The notes under the pieces were generated by a model that was given only the letters and a program-made list of their open reading frames with translations, searched no databases and was not told the origin of the DNA. 64,000 bases of DNA, taken from positions 253,249-317,248 of the forward strand of contig JACKNG010000007.1 in the NCBI GenBank assembly GCA_024235015.1. The letters are read 5' to 3'. Positions within the stretch are counted from its first letter, which is position 1; every line of letters starts with the position of its first letter. A program made the translations under genes and the position numbers. Positions 33,308-41,183 of this stretch are shown here, one piece after another. The stretch is from Gammaproteobacteria bacterium (GTDB taxonomy: Bacteria; Pseudomonadota; Gammaproteobacteria; Ga0077536).

Positions 33308-34777
33308 TCAGCCCGCCTGTTCGTACGCCTCCAGGTGGGGCGAGGCCATTTCCTCGAAGAAGCGCGACGGCGTCCACGGCCAGCTCGCCGGCACGCCGTG
33401 CTTGTCGAGGTACCAGCTCTTGCAGCCGGTGGCCCAGATCGACTTCTTCGCCGCTTCGGCCCGCGCCGCTTCGAAATCGGCGGTGGCCGCGGGGCTGACC
33501 GCGATCTCGCGGCAGGCACCGGCGCGGATCTGGCCGATCAGCTGCAGCACGTAGGACACCTGCGACTCCGCGATCTGGATCAGGGAGAAGTTGCCGACCG
33601 GGCCATTGGGGCCGTTGAGCATGAAGAAATTGGGAAAGCCCGGCACCGCGATCGAGAGGTAAGCGACCGGGTGATCGGCCCACACGTCGTCGAGGTCGAT
33701 GCCGTCACGCCCGAGCACGGTGGTCGGGCGGACGAAACGGTCGGCGCGAAAGCCGGTGGCGAGCACCAGCACGTCGAGTTCGTGCAGCACGCCGTCTTCG
33801 GTGCGCACGCCCTGCGGCTCGACCGCGCGGATACCCGAGGTCACCAGCTCGGCATTGGGGTGCTGGATCGCCTCGTAGAAGTTCGGCGAGAAGATCAGCC
33901 GCTTGCAGCCGGCGCGGTAGTTCGGGCGCAGCTTCTCGCGCAGCTCGGCATCGCGCACGTTGTTTTCCAGGTTGGCGAGGCAGTAGGCCTCGACCCGTTT
34001 CATCTTCTCCGATTCGGCATCGATGACGGCCTGGGCGCCGAGCTGGAAGTCGGTGTCGAGCTGGGCGCGCAGGTCGTAGAGCTTGCGCGCATCGGCGCGG
34101 AACTCGGCACGCTCGGCCTCGCTGTAGGGCCGATCGTCCATCGGCATCACCCATTGCGCGGTGCGCTGGAACAACGCGAAGTGGGCGACCCGGTCGACCA
34201 GCGCGGTGGTGATCTGGATGGCGGTCGAGCCGGTGCCGACCACCCCCACGCGCTTGCCGGCGAGGTCGATCGAATGATCCCAGCGCGCGCTGTGGAAGCA
34301 GGCGCCCGCGAAGCTGTCCAGGCCGGGCAGCTGGGCGACGTTGGGATGATGGAGGACGCCGGTGGCGGCGATGATCACGTGGCCCTGGTCCTCGCGGCCG
34401 CTCGAGGTGCGCACGTGCCAGCGTCCGTCGCGGAATTCGCAGTGGGTGATCTCCTCGTTGAAACGCACGCGCTCGACGATGTGGTACTTGGCGGCGATGC
34501 GCTCGAAGTAAGCCTGGATCTCGGCACCCGGCGCGAAGGTGCGGCTCCAGTCGGGATTGGGTTCGAAGGAGTAGGTGTAGAGGTGCGCGGGCACGTCGCA
34601 GGCGATGCCGGGGTAGGTGTTCTCGCGCCAGGTGCCGCCAAGGCGGTCGGACTTCTCGTAGATGACGTAGTCGTGGTAGCCGTACTGCTGCAGGCGGATG
34701 CCGGACAGGATCCCGGCCATGCCGGCGCCGATGACGATGACGCGGACGTTGTTCGTTGTGGTGGGCTGGTCGTTCAT
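33308..34777 (-). CDS. Flavin-binding monooxygenase, Baeyer-Villiger type (second)
   Basis: A 489-residue FAD/NADPH monooxygenase. It has GAGMAG at residues 17-22, GGTW near 47-50, the fingerprint FAGACFHSARWD at 156-167 and a second Rossmann motif GTGSTA at 181-186. The WD ending is the other common version of the fingerprint, so this is a different branch from the enzyme at 6624-8270. It oxidises ketones or aldehydes to esters. The ATG at 34777 has GAGGAACC upstream, while the longer frame adds a Pro/Arg leader. It lies 87 bases upstream of the PF10118-type gene but has its own -10 box. Aldehyde made by the isomerase is a possible substrate. Confidence 0.92.
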   Translation of the reverse strand: MNDQPTTTNNVRVIVIGAGMAGILSGIRLQQYGYHDYVIYEKSDRLGGTWRENTYPGIACDVPAHLYTYSFEPNPDWSRTFAPGAEIQAYFERIAAKYHIVERVRFNEEITHCEFRDGRWHVRTSSGREDQGHVIIAATGVLHHPNVAQLPGLDSFAGACFHSARWDHSIDLAGKRVGVVGTGSTAIQITTALVDRVAHFALFQRTAQWVMPMDDRPYSEAERAEFRADARKLYDLRAQLDTDFQLGAQAVIDAESEKMKRVEAYCLANLENNVRDAELREKLRPNYRAGCKRLIFSPNFYEAIQHPNAELVTSGIRAVEPQGVRTEDGVLHELDVLVLATGFRADRFVRPTTVLGRDGIDLDDVWADHPVAYLSIAVPGFPNFFMLNGPNGPVGNFSLIQIAESQVSYVLQLIGQIRAGACREIAVSPAATADFEAARAEAAKKSIWATGCKSWYLDKHGVPASWPWTPSRFFEEMASPHLEAYEQAG

Positions 34778-34854
34778 GGGAGCGGGTTCCTCGACGGTCG
34801 GAAGCGCGGGCACGGGCCGGGCGCGACGTGGCGAAGCCACGGCGAAAACAACGG

Positions 34855-34860
34855 ACTATA
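34855..34860 (-). promoter_or_regulatory. Possible -10 box for the second monooxygenase
   Basis: The - strand reads CTATAGTCC, a near-consensus TATAGT, 78 bases upstream of the ATG at 34777. The -35 is not evident. Confidence 0.35.
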
Positions 34861-35064
34861 GCGCATGGGCTGCACCGCGTGACCGGGGTACCGTCGGCAA
34901 GCCGTCCGGCGCGTGTCCACGGTGACGCCGACCGCCCTGCTTGACGGGCCGCGGTGACGGCTTATTCTGGCCCGGTGCCGGCACGCCGCGGCCACGCCCG
35001 CAGCATGCGCCCGGGCAGCGCGCGCAGCGGTTCCGACCCGTCCACCTCGAGGAGAATCCGTACC

Positions 35065-35694
35065 ATGGGGCACTCGCACGACCACGACCACGAGCACGAC
35101 GGTTACCAGACCCCGCCCGAGAGCATCGCGCTGCGCGTCAAGGCGCTGGAGTCGCTGCTGGTGGAGAAGGGGCTGGTCGACCCGGCCGCCATCGATGCCG
35201 TCGTCGACACCTACGAGCACAAGGTAGGGCCACGCAACGGCGCCAAGGTCGTGGCGAAAGCCTGGGTCGATCGCGAGTACAAGGCGCGCCTGCTGAGCGA
35301 CGCCACCGCCGCCATCGCCGAGCTCGGCTTCTCCGGGGTGCAGGGTGAGGACATGGTGGTGCTCGAGAACACTCCGGAGGTCCACAACGTCACCGTGTGC
35401 ACGCTGTGCTCGTGCTACCCGTGGCCGACCCTGGGCCTGCCACCGGCCTGGTACAAGGCCGCGCCCTACCGCTCGCGGGTGGTCATCGACCCGCGCGGAG
35501 TGCTCGCCGAGTTCGGCCTCGACATCCCGCGCGACAAGGAGATCCGGGTGTGGGACAGCACCGCCGAGCTGCGCTACATGGTGCTGCCCGAGCGGCCTGC
35601 CGGCAGCGAGGGCCTGAGCGAGGAAGAACTCGCCGCGCTGGTCACGCGCGATTCGATGATCGGCACCGGCCTGGCCCTGGCACCCAAGGCCTGA
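35065..35694 (+). CDS. nthA: Nitrile hydratase alpha subunit, cobalt type
   Basis: A 209-residue alpha subunit. The metal claw is VCTLCSC with cysteines 112, 115 and 117; Thr in the CTLC position marks the cobalt type, whereas iron enzymes have Ser. The two downstream cysteines are normally oxidised to sulfinic and sulfenic acid. The enzyme hydrates nitriles to amides in the cytoplasm. Unusually, the N-terminus is a His/Asp run, HSHDHDHEHD, which may help load cobalt. The ATG follows GAGGAGAATCC. nthB starts 13 bases after the stop. The related thiocyanate hydrolase is ruled out by the full-length beta subunit that follows. Confidence 0.95.
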   Translation: MGHSHDHDHEHDGYQTPPESIALRVKALESLLVEKGLVDPAAIDAVVDTYEHKVGPRNGAKVVAKAWVDREYKARLLSDATAAIAELGFSGVQGEDMVVLENTPEVHNVTVCTLCSCYPWPTLGLPPAWYKAAPYRSRVVIDPRGVLAEFGLDIPRDKEIRVWDSTAELRYMVLPERPAGSEGLSEEELAALVTRDSMIGTGLALAPKA

Positions 35695-35707
35695 GGAGGT
35701 TCGCGCG

Positions 35708-36364
35708 ATGAACGGCATCCACGATCTCGGCGGCGCACAGGATTACGGCCCGGTCTACACGGAGACGAACGAGCCGCCGTTCCATTACGACTGGGAACGC
35801 CGCGTGCTGGGCCTGTTCCCGGCCCTGTTCGCCAGCGGCGCCTTCCACGTCGACGAGTTTCGCCATGCCATCGAGCGCATGGGGCCTATCGAGTACCTGC
35901 AGGGCACCTACTACGAACACTGGCTGCACGCCTTCGAGACGCTGCTGGTCGAGAAGGGCTTCGTCAGCGCCGGCGAACTCGCCAGCGGCAAGCCGGCCGC
36001 TGCCCGTACCGCGACCCCGGCGCTCGTCGTCGACGGCGTCGCGCCGCTCCTCGCCACCGGCGCCTCGGCGCGCATGGCCGAGGAGAAACCGCCGCGCTTC
36101 GCGGTCGGTGACGAGGTCCGCGTGGTCAACAGGCATCCCACCGGCCATACCCGCATTCCGCGTTACGCGCGCGGCCGGCGCGGCACGATCGCGCTCGATC
36201 ACGGCGCGTTCGTCTACCCCGATACCGTCGCCCACGGCCGCGGCCCGCATCCCCAGCACGTCTACAGCGTGAGCTTCGCCGCGCGCGAGCTGTGGGGCGC
36301 CGACGCTGCGCCGCACGACACCGTCCGCATCGACCTGTGGGACGATTACCTGGAGGCGCCGTGA
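35708..36364 (+). CDS. nthB: Nitrile hydratase beta subunit
   Basis: A 218-residue beta subunit with the hallmark N-terminus MNGIHDLGG and the region ERRVLGLFPAL. The SH3-like C-terminal barrel has GDEVRVVNRHPTGHTRIPRY and ends FAARELWG. It pairs with the alpha subunit to form the active heterodimer or tetramer. A GAGGAGG ribosome site precedes it. Its stop overlaps the start of the accessory gene (GTGA), fixing a coupled order alpha-beta-accessory. Confidence 0.95.
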   Translation: MNGIHDLGGAQDYGPVYTETNEPPFHYDWERRVLGLFPALFASGAFHVDEFRHAIERMGPIEYLQGTYYEHWLHAFETLLVEKGFVSAGELASGKPAAARTATPALVVDGVAPLLATGASARMAEEKPPRFAVGDEVRVVNRHPTGHTRIPRYARGRRGTIALDHGAFVYPDTVAHGRGPHPQHVYSVSFAARELWGADAAPHDTVRIDLWDDYLEAP

Positions 36365-36804
36365 GCGTGGCCGACGACCGCTACAGCTTGCCCGGCAGTC
36401 CGTTGGGCGCGCACGACGGCCCGGTGTTCGACCACCCCTGGCAGGCGCAGGCCTTCGCGCTGGTGGTCAACCTGCACCAGGCCGGGCTGTTCGAGTGGAA
36501 GGACTGGGCGGAACGCTTCACGGCCGAGATCGCGGCGGCGCCGCAACGCGAAGACGAGAGCGTCAACGACGCCTACTACCGGCAATGGGTGGCGGCGCTG
36601 GAGCAGCTGCTCGCCGCGCTGGGCCTGGTCGAGGACGCTGCCGTCGGTACCCGCGCCGAGGCCTGGAACCAGGCCTATCTCAACACGCCGCACGGGCAGC
36701 CGATCAGCCTCGCCAACGCGACCTGCCCGCCGGCCCACGATCATGCTCACAAGCACGAGCCCCGGCGCGAGCCGGTGATGGTGGTGCCCGCGGGCGGCGA
36801 CTGA
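36361..36804 (+). CDS. Nitrile hydratase accessory/activator protein
   Basis: A 147-residue protein starting at a GTG that overlaps the nthB stop. The body resembles the N-terminal half of a beta subunit (FDHPWQAQAFALVVNLHQAG, then FEWKDWAERF), as expected for cobalt NHase self-subunit-swapping chaperones. The C-terminal tail is His-rich, AHDHAHKHEPRREP, and probably binds cobalt. It would form a complex with alpha, insert Co(III) and exchange with beta. The His-rich tail mirrors the His-rich head of the alpha subunit. P14K and NhlE are the functional relatives. Confidence 0.85.
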   Translation: MSVADDRYSLPGSPLGAHDGPVFDHPWQAQAFALVVNLHQAGLFEWKDWAERFTAEIAAAPQREDESVNDAYYRQWVAALEQLLAALGLVEDAAVGTRAEAWNQAYLNTPHGQPISLANATCPPAHDHAHKHEPRREPVMVVPAGGD

Positions 36805-36910
36805 GCCGGCTGCAGGGCGGGCGAGGGGACCGGCGTCGCCCGCGGGTGGTGACGGTCGGCGCGCCGCCGGCGCATTGGACGAGACAACCGATTCATCGCA
36901 GGAGACGGAC

Positions 36911-37594
36911 ATGCATATCGAACCCGGATTGGTCGAGGCAGGGAAACTGGGACTGGGCTACGCGACGGCCGCGGGCGCCGTGACGGGCGTCCTGGCGACG
37001 GCGTTCGCGGCAGTGCGCGAGCGGGGCGTGTTCTCCCTGGTCGCGCGCAGCCTGCTCACCACGGCCCTGGTGCTGTGTTTCTTCGAGGTCCTGCCGCACC
37101 GGCCGGTCGGCGTCTCCGAGGTCCATTTCATCCTCGGCTCGACGCTCTTCCTGCTGTTCGGCGCGGCGCCGGCCGCCCTCGGTCTCGCCCTCGGCCTGCT
37201 CGTGCAGGGCCTGGTCTTCGCGCCCTTCGATCTGCCGCAATACGGCATGAACGTGACCACCCTGTTGGTGCCGCTGTTCGCGATCGCGGCGCTGTCGCGC
37301 CGCGTCATCCCGGCGGCGACACCCTACGTCGAGGTGAAATACCGCCAGGCCCTCGCGCTGTCGACCACCTACCAGGCCGGCATCGTCACCTGGGTCGCCT
37401 TCTGGGCGTTCTACGGCCAGGGCTTCGGTGCGGCCACCACCCACGCGGTGGCGACGTTCGGCGCGGCCTACCTCGCTGTCGTGCTGATCGAACCGCTGGT
37501 CGATCTCGGCGTCCTGGCGGTCGCGAAAGGGCTCGCCGGCGCGCCGCTGAGCCGCCTGCTCGAACGGCGGTTGTACGTGGCGGAAGGTGCGTAG
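36911..37594 (+). CDS. CbiM-like cobalt (ECF-type) permease
   Basis: A 227-residue membrane protein with six or seven helices. The extreme N-terminus is MHIEPG, the Met-His metal-binding start found in CbiM/NikM substrate proteins of energy-coupling-factor cobalt and nickel transporters, so the exact start matters. It is preceded by GGAGACGGAC. It lies 106 bases after the nitrile hydratase accessory gene on the same strand. No CbiN, CbiQ or CbiO is encoded beside it; it either works alone or borrows a shared energising module. Cobalt supply for the hydratase is the likely job; nickel is the alternative. Confidence 0.82.
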   Translation: MHIEPGLVEAGKLGLGYATAAGAVTGVLATAFAAVRERGVFSLVARSLLTTALVLCFFEVLPHRPVGVSEVHFILGSTLFLLFGAAPAALGLALGLLVQGLVFAPFDLPQYGMNVTTLLVPLFAIAALSRRVIPAATPYVEVKYRQALALSTTYQAGIVTWVAFWAFYGQGFGAATTHAVATFGAAYLAVVLIEPLVDLGVLAVAKGLAGAPLSRLLERRLYVAEGA

Positions 37595-37743
37595 GCAGAG
37601 ACCGCGTCGGCCACACGCGGGCGCCGGGTCGGACCACGCCATGCGCGTCGACGGTGGCGCGCCAGGCGTCGGACTGGCGGGTCGCCGGCAGCGGGTGCTC
37701 GTCGCGCAACCGCCAAGCCGGGTGTCCGCGGGTTCGACGCGGC

Positions 37744-38115
37744 ATGGCGGCCCGCGGCGTCGCCACGGGGCGAGCTGATTTGCGCTTGCAGAACCTGTTG
37801 CCAGTGGCCGCGACGCTTCTCGCCTTGCGTGCGGGGTCGGCCGTGCCGCAGGAATCGGCGTCGTTCTCCACCGCACGGGTCGCCGCTGGCGCCGCGCTCT
37901 ACGAAACCTATTGCGCGCGTTGCCATGGCGTCGACATGGTCGAGCCCGGTGACGGCTTCTTCGATCTGCGCACCTTCCCGCCGGAACAGCAGAGCCGTTT
38001 CATGAACTCGGTCAGCAACGGCAAGAACAGCATGCCGCCGTGGCGCGCGGTGCTGTCGCCCGAGGACATCGCCAACCTGTTCGCCTACGTCGTCAGCGGC
38101 GGCAGTACGGACTGA
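37744..38115 (+). CDS. Small c-type cytochrome
   Basis: A 123-residue class I cytochrome c. The haem site is CARCH at residues 57-61, and the sixth ligand Met is in KNSMPPW near residue 96. The N-terminus to residue about 37 is a signal peptide-like hydrophobic stretch (LLPVAATLLALRAGSA), so it is periplasmic. It is the last + strand gene before a convergent PQQ alcohol dehydrogenase 82 bases away and could accept its electrons. The ATG at 37744 is used, but a downstream TTG is possible. Absence of a clear ribosome site lowers confidence in the start, not in the gene. Confidence 0.85.
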   Translation: MAARGVATGRADLRLQNLLPVAATLLALRAGSAVPQESASFSTARVAAGAALYETYCARCHGVDMVEPGDGFFDLRTFPPEQQSRFMNSVSNGKNSMPPWRAVLSPEDIANLFAYVVSGGSTD

Positions 38116-38197
38116 CGCCGAACGCCGTCGGTAGCCGCGCTGCCCGCAGCAGCCTCGCGTCAGCCGTGCATGCGGGCGGGCGTCACGCGCGGTGCGC

Positions 38198-39883
38198 TCA
38201 TTGCGGCACGGCGAAGGTCCACACCGAGCCACCGCGCGGCACGCCGCCGCCGACCTTGGCGACGAGTCCGGCGCCGGCGCCGCCGAGACCGACCAGCACC
38301 GTCACGTACTGGCGGCCGTCGCGGGCCCAGGTGATCGGGCTCGAGTTGATGCCGGAACCCACGCGGAACATCCACAGCTCCTCGCCGGTGTCGGCGTCGA
38401 GGGCTATGAACTCGCCGGTGTGGCGACCGGTGAACAACAGGCCCGAGGCGGTGACCAGCATCGAGCTCAGGTTGTAGCGGTCCTGCACCGGCACCCGCCA
38501 GCGCGCCTGGCCGGTGAGGGGATCGATGGCTTCCATGTGGCCATGCACCGCGCCGTCCTCGTAGAGGTATTTGAACTCGGTCGCGCCGATCCACCACTGG
38601 CCGAGACGGGTCGGCCCCGGGTCGCTGATGCGGTAGGTCGAGCTGAGCTGGATGGTATTGGCGTAGAGCAGGCCGGTCCGTGGGCTGAACGCGGCGTGCG
38701 CCCAGTTCTTGGCGCCGCGGAAACTGGGCCAGAGGATTTCCTTGTTGCCGGCGCGCAGGCTCGCGGCGACGGGCGTTTCCACCGGCCGGCCGGTCTTGAG
38801 ATCGACGTGGGTCGCCCAGTTCGTCTTCGCGTAGGCTTGCGCCGACAGCAGCGTGCCGTTGGCACGGTCGAGCACGTAGACGAAGCCGTTCTTGTTCAAC
38901 TGCACGATGACCTTGCGCCGCGTGCCGCCGATGTCGAGCTCGGCGAGGATGAATTCACCGACGGCGTCGTAGTCGAACATGTCGTCGGGGGTGAACTGGT
39001 AGTACCAGGCGAGTTCGCCGGTCGTCGGCCGCACGGCGATCACCGAGGCGGCAAAGAGGCTGTCACCGCCGCGGAAGTTCGGGTTCCACGGCCCGGTGTT
39101 GCCGGTGCCCCAGTAGACGAGATCGAGTCGCGGGTCGTAGGAGCCGGTGAGCCAGGTGCTGGCGCCACCGGTCTGGTAGGCGTTCTCGACCGTCCAGGTC
39201 TCGCCGCCGGGCTCGCCGGGCGCGGCCGTGGTATAGCGGCGCCACAGGCGCTTGCCGGTCAGCGGGTCGTAGCCGTCGAGAAACCCGCGCGTGCCGAAAT
39301 CGGCCCCCGACATGCCGGTGATGACGACGCCGTGGGCGAGCAGCGGTGCACCGGTGATGGTGTAGCCCTGCTTCCAGTCGGCGACCTGGGTGCGCCAGAC
39401 CTCGGCACCGGTTTCCTGGTCGAGGGCGACCAGCCAGGCGTCGAGCGTACCGCGCAGCACCAGGCCCTTGTACAAGGCGACGCCGCGGTTGGAGACGCCG
39501 CAGCAGGCCGCTATCGCGGCATCGGGATCGACGTTGGTCGGCGTGCGCCACAGCTGCCGGCCGCTGACCGCGTCGATGGCCACCGTCCACCTGGCGTCGG
39601 CGACGAACATGACGCCGTCCATGACCAGTGGCTGGCCGACTTCACCGGCCTCGTTCTCCAGCGCCAGCGCCCAGGCCGGCGCCAGCCGAGCGACATTGTG
39701 CTTGTCGATGCGGGTCAGCGCCGAGTAGCGCTGAGCGCTGTAGCCCATGCCGTAGGTCAGTACCTCGTTGGGCTCGTTGGCATCGGCCCTGAGGTCGTCA
39801 TCGGACGGACGCTCACCTGCCGTGGTGACGGGGCTGGTTGCGAGGAGGGCGGCTAGCGCGATGGCGACGAGCATCGAATTCAC
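38198..39883 (-). CDS. PQQ-dependent alcohol dehydrogenase (quinoprotein)
   Basis: A 561-residue eight-bladed propeller dehydrogenase with a signal peptide to about residue 22. The disulfide of adjacent cysteines C127-C128 (AACCGVSNRG), several tryptophan-docking repeats (DAVSGRQLWRT, DAWLVALDQETGAEVWRT, DPLTGKRLWRR) and the active-site aspartate in MFDYDAVGE are visible. The catalytic Asp is followed two residues on by another Asp, as in lanthanide enzymes, yet the usual metal-binding Glu is replaced by Asp in SGADFGTRG. There is no C-terminal haem domain, so electrons go to a separate cytochrome. Start is GTG at 39883 or ATG nine bases on. PQQ genes are not in the window. Confidence 0.9.
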   Translation of the reverse strand: MNSMLVAIALAALLATSPVTTAGERPSDDDLRADANEPNEVLTYGMGYSAQRYSALTRIDKHNVARLAPAWALALENEAGEVGQPLVMDGVMFVADARWTVAIDAVSGRQLWRTPTNVDPDAAIAACCGVSNRGVALYKGLVLRGTLDAWLVALDQETGAEVWRTQVADWKQGYTITGAPLLAHGVVITGMSGADFGTRGFLDGYDPLTGKRLWRRYTTAAPGEPGGETWTVENAYQTGGASTWLTGSYDPRLDLVYWGTGNTGPWNPNFRGGDSLFAASVIAVRPTTGELAWYYQFTPDDMFDYDAVGEFILAELDIGGTRRKVIVQLNKNGFVYVLDRANGTLLSAQAYAKTNWATHVDLKTGRPVETPVAASLRAGNKEILWPSFRGAKNWAHAAFSPRTGLLYANTIQLSSTYRISDPGPTRLGQWWIGATEFKYLYEDGAVHGHMEAIDPLTGQARWRVPVQDRYNLSSMLVTASGLLFTGRHTGEFIALDADTGEELWMFRVGSGINSSPITWARDGRQYVTVLVGLGGAGAGLVAKVGGGVPRGGSVWTFAVPQ

Positions 39884-39934
39884 AGGGTGTCTCCGCAGGT
39901 TCGAGGATGAGCGCGGGACGGGCCGCGCGGCGTT

Positions 39935-41119
39935 CTAGGCCTCGCGTGCGGCGCCGCTGGCGATGAACGCGGCGATGCGCGCGTCGCTGTAGCCGAGGTC
40001 GCGCAGCACCTCGCGGGTGTGCTGGCCGAGTGTCGGCGCCGGCGCGGTCCAGGCCAGCGGTTCGCCGTCGACCAGCCAGGGCAGGCGCACCAGCGGTACG
40101 CCGTCGGAATCCTGGAAGGTGCGGCGCTCGCGCGCGATGTCGCTCACCACCGCTTCCTCGAGGCCGTACACGCGAGTCGCCGGCACGCCGGCCGCGGACA
40201 GTTTCGCGATCCAGGTCGCCGTGTCGTCGCGAGCGAATATCGCGTTGAGCTCCGCTTCGAGCGCTTCGCGGTGGTGGGCCCGGTCCGCCGCGCTGCGGAA
40301 GCGGGGGTCCGCGGCCAGAGCCGGCGCCTCCAGCACGTCGACCACGCGCCGCCACAGCTTCTCGTTCGGCGCCGCGAGCAGCAGCTGGCCGTCGTTCGCC
40401 TCATAGCACTGGTAAGGTGCGGCGATCGGGTTGCCGGAGCCGGCGCGCGGCGGCCGCTCGCCGCTCATGAGCGCACTCGTCGCCTGGTAGGAGACGACGC
40501 TGAAAGCGGTGTCGACCAGCGCCGTTTCGAGATGCGCGACGGCCTGTCCGCGCGATTTCGCCAGGACCGCGGCGAGGATGCCCATGGCGATCCATTGCCC
40601 GGTGCCGAGGTCGATCAACGACGGCGCGCAGCGCGTCGGCGGCGCACCGTCATGCCCGGTCATGGCCATGATGCCGCTGAAGGCCTGCACCATGGGATCG
40701 TAGCCGGGCATGTCGCGGCCGACGGCGCCGGTGCCGAAGGCGTTCATGTCGAAGTAGATGACGTCCGCGTTGCGCGCGCGCACCGCCGCCTCGCCGATGC
40801 CGATGCGATCGGCGACGCCGGGGCGCATCGTCTGCAGCACCACCGCGGCGCTCGCCGTCAGCGTGAGCGCGATGTCGATCCCTGCGGTCTGCTTGAGGTC
40901 GAGCACGATGCCGCGCTTGCCCGCGCACATCTGGCGGAACACCACGCTGCGATCCGCGACGTGCGGCGGCCAGGCGCGCGCGTCGTCGCCGTCGGGCGAT
41001 TCCACCTTGACGACGTCGGCGCCGAGCTGGGCCAGGATCATGGTCGCCGAGGGGCCGGCGATGCTGCCGGAGAACTCGACGATGCGCACCCCGTCGAGGG
41101 GACGGAACGCGGCGCTCAT
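39935..41119 (-). CDS. CaiB/BaiF family CoA-transferase (1)
   Basis: A 394-residue class III CoA-transferase. The N-terminal Rossmann part has DGVRIVEFSGSIAGPSAT and QLGADVVKVE. The catalytic aspartate is in ALVDTAF (D203), and the C-terminal part ends RDLGYSDARIAAFIASG. Such enzymes move CoA between carboxylic acids in the cytoplasm. It lies 64 bases after a second, more divergent CaiB gene on the same strand. The pair could form a heterodimer, as BbsEF does. The substrate is unknown. Confidence 0.9.
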   Translation of the reverse strand: MSAAFRPLDGVRIVEFSGSIAGPSATMILAQLGADVVKVESPDGDDARAWPPHVADRSVVFRQMCAGKRGIVLDLKQTAGIDIALTLTASAAVVLQTMRPGVADRIGIGEAAVRARNADVIYFDMNAFGTGAVGRDMPGYDPMVQAFSGIMAMTGHDGAPPTRCAPSLIDLGTGQWIAMGILAAVLAKSRGQAVAHLETALVDTAFSVVSYQATSALMSGERPPRAGSGNPIAAPYQCYEANDGQLLLAAPNEKLWRRVVDVLEAPALAADPRFRSAADRAHHREALEAELNAIFARDDTATWIAKLSAAGVPATRVYGLEEAVVSDIARERRTFQDSDGVPLVRLPWLVDGEPLAWTAPAPTLGQHTREVLRDLGYSDARIAAFIASGAAREA

Positions 41120-41183
41120 TGCTGCGCGCCGCGGCGCCGCGAGCGGCGCGTCGAGGGTGGCGTGTGCGTGGGCCGTCGATCGT

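Noticed and set aside
35065..36364. Thiocyanate hydrolase instead of nitrile hydratase
   Set aside because: Thiocyanate hydrolase splits the beta part in two subunits; here a full-length 218-residue beta subunit is present along with an NHase-type accessory protein.
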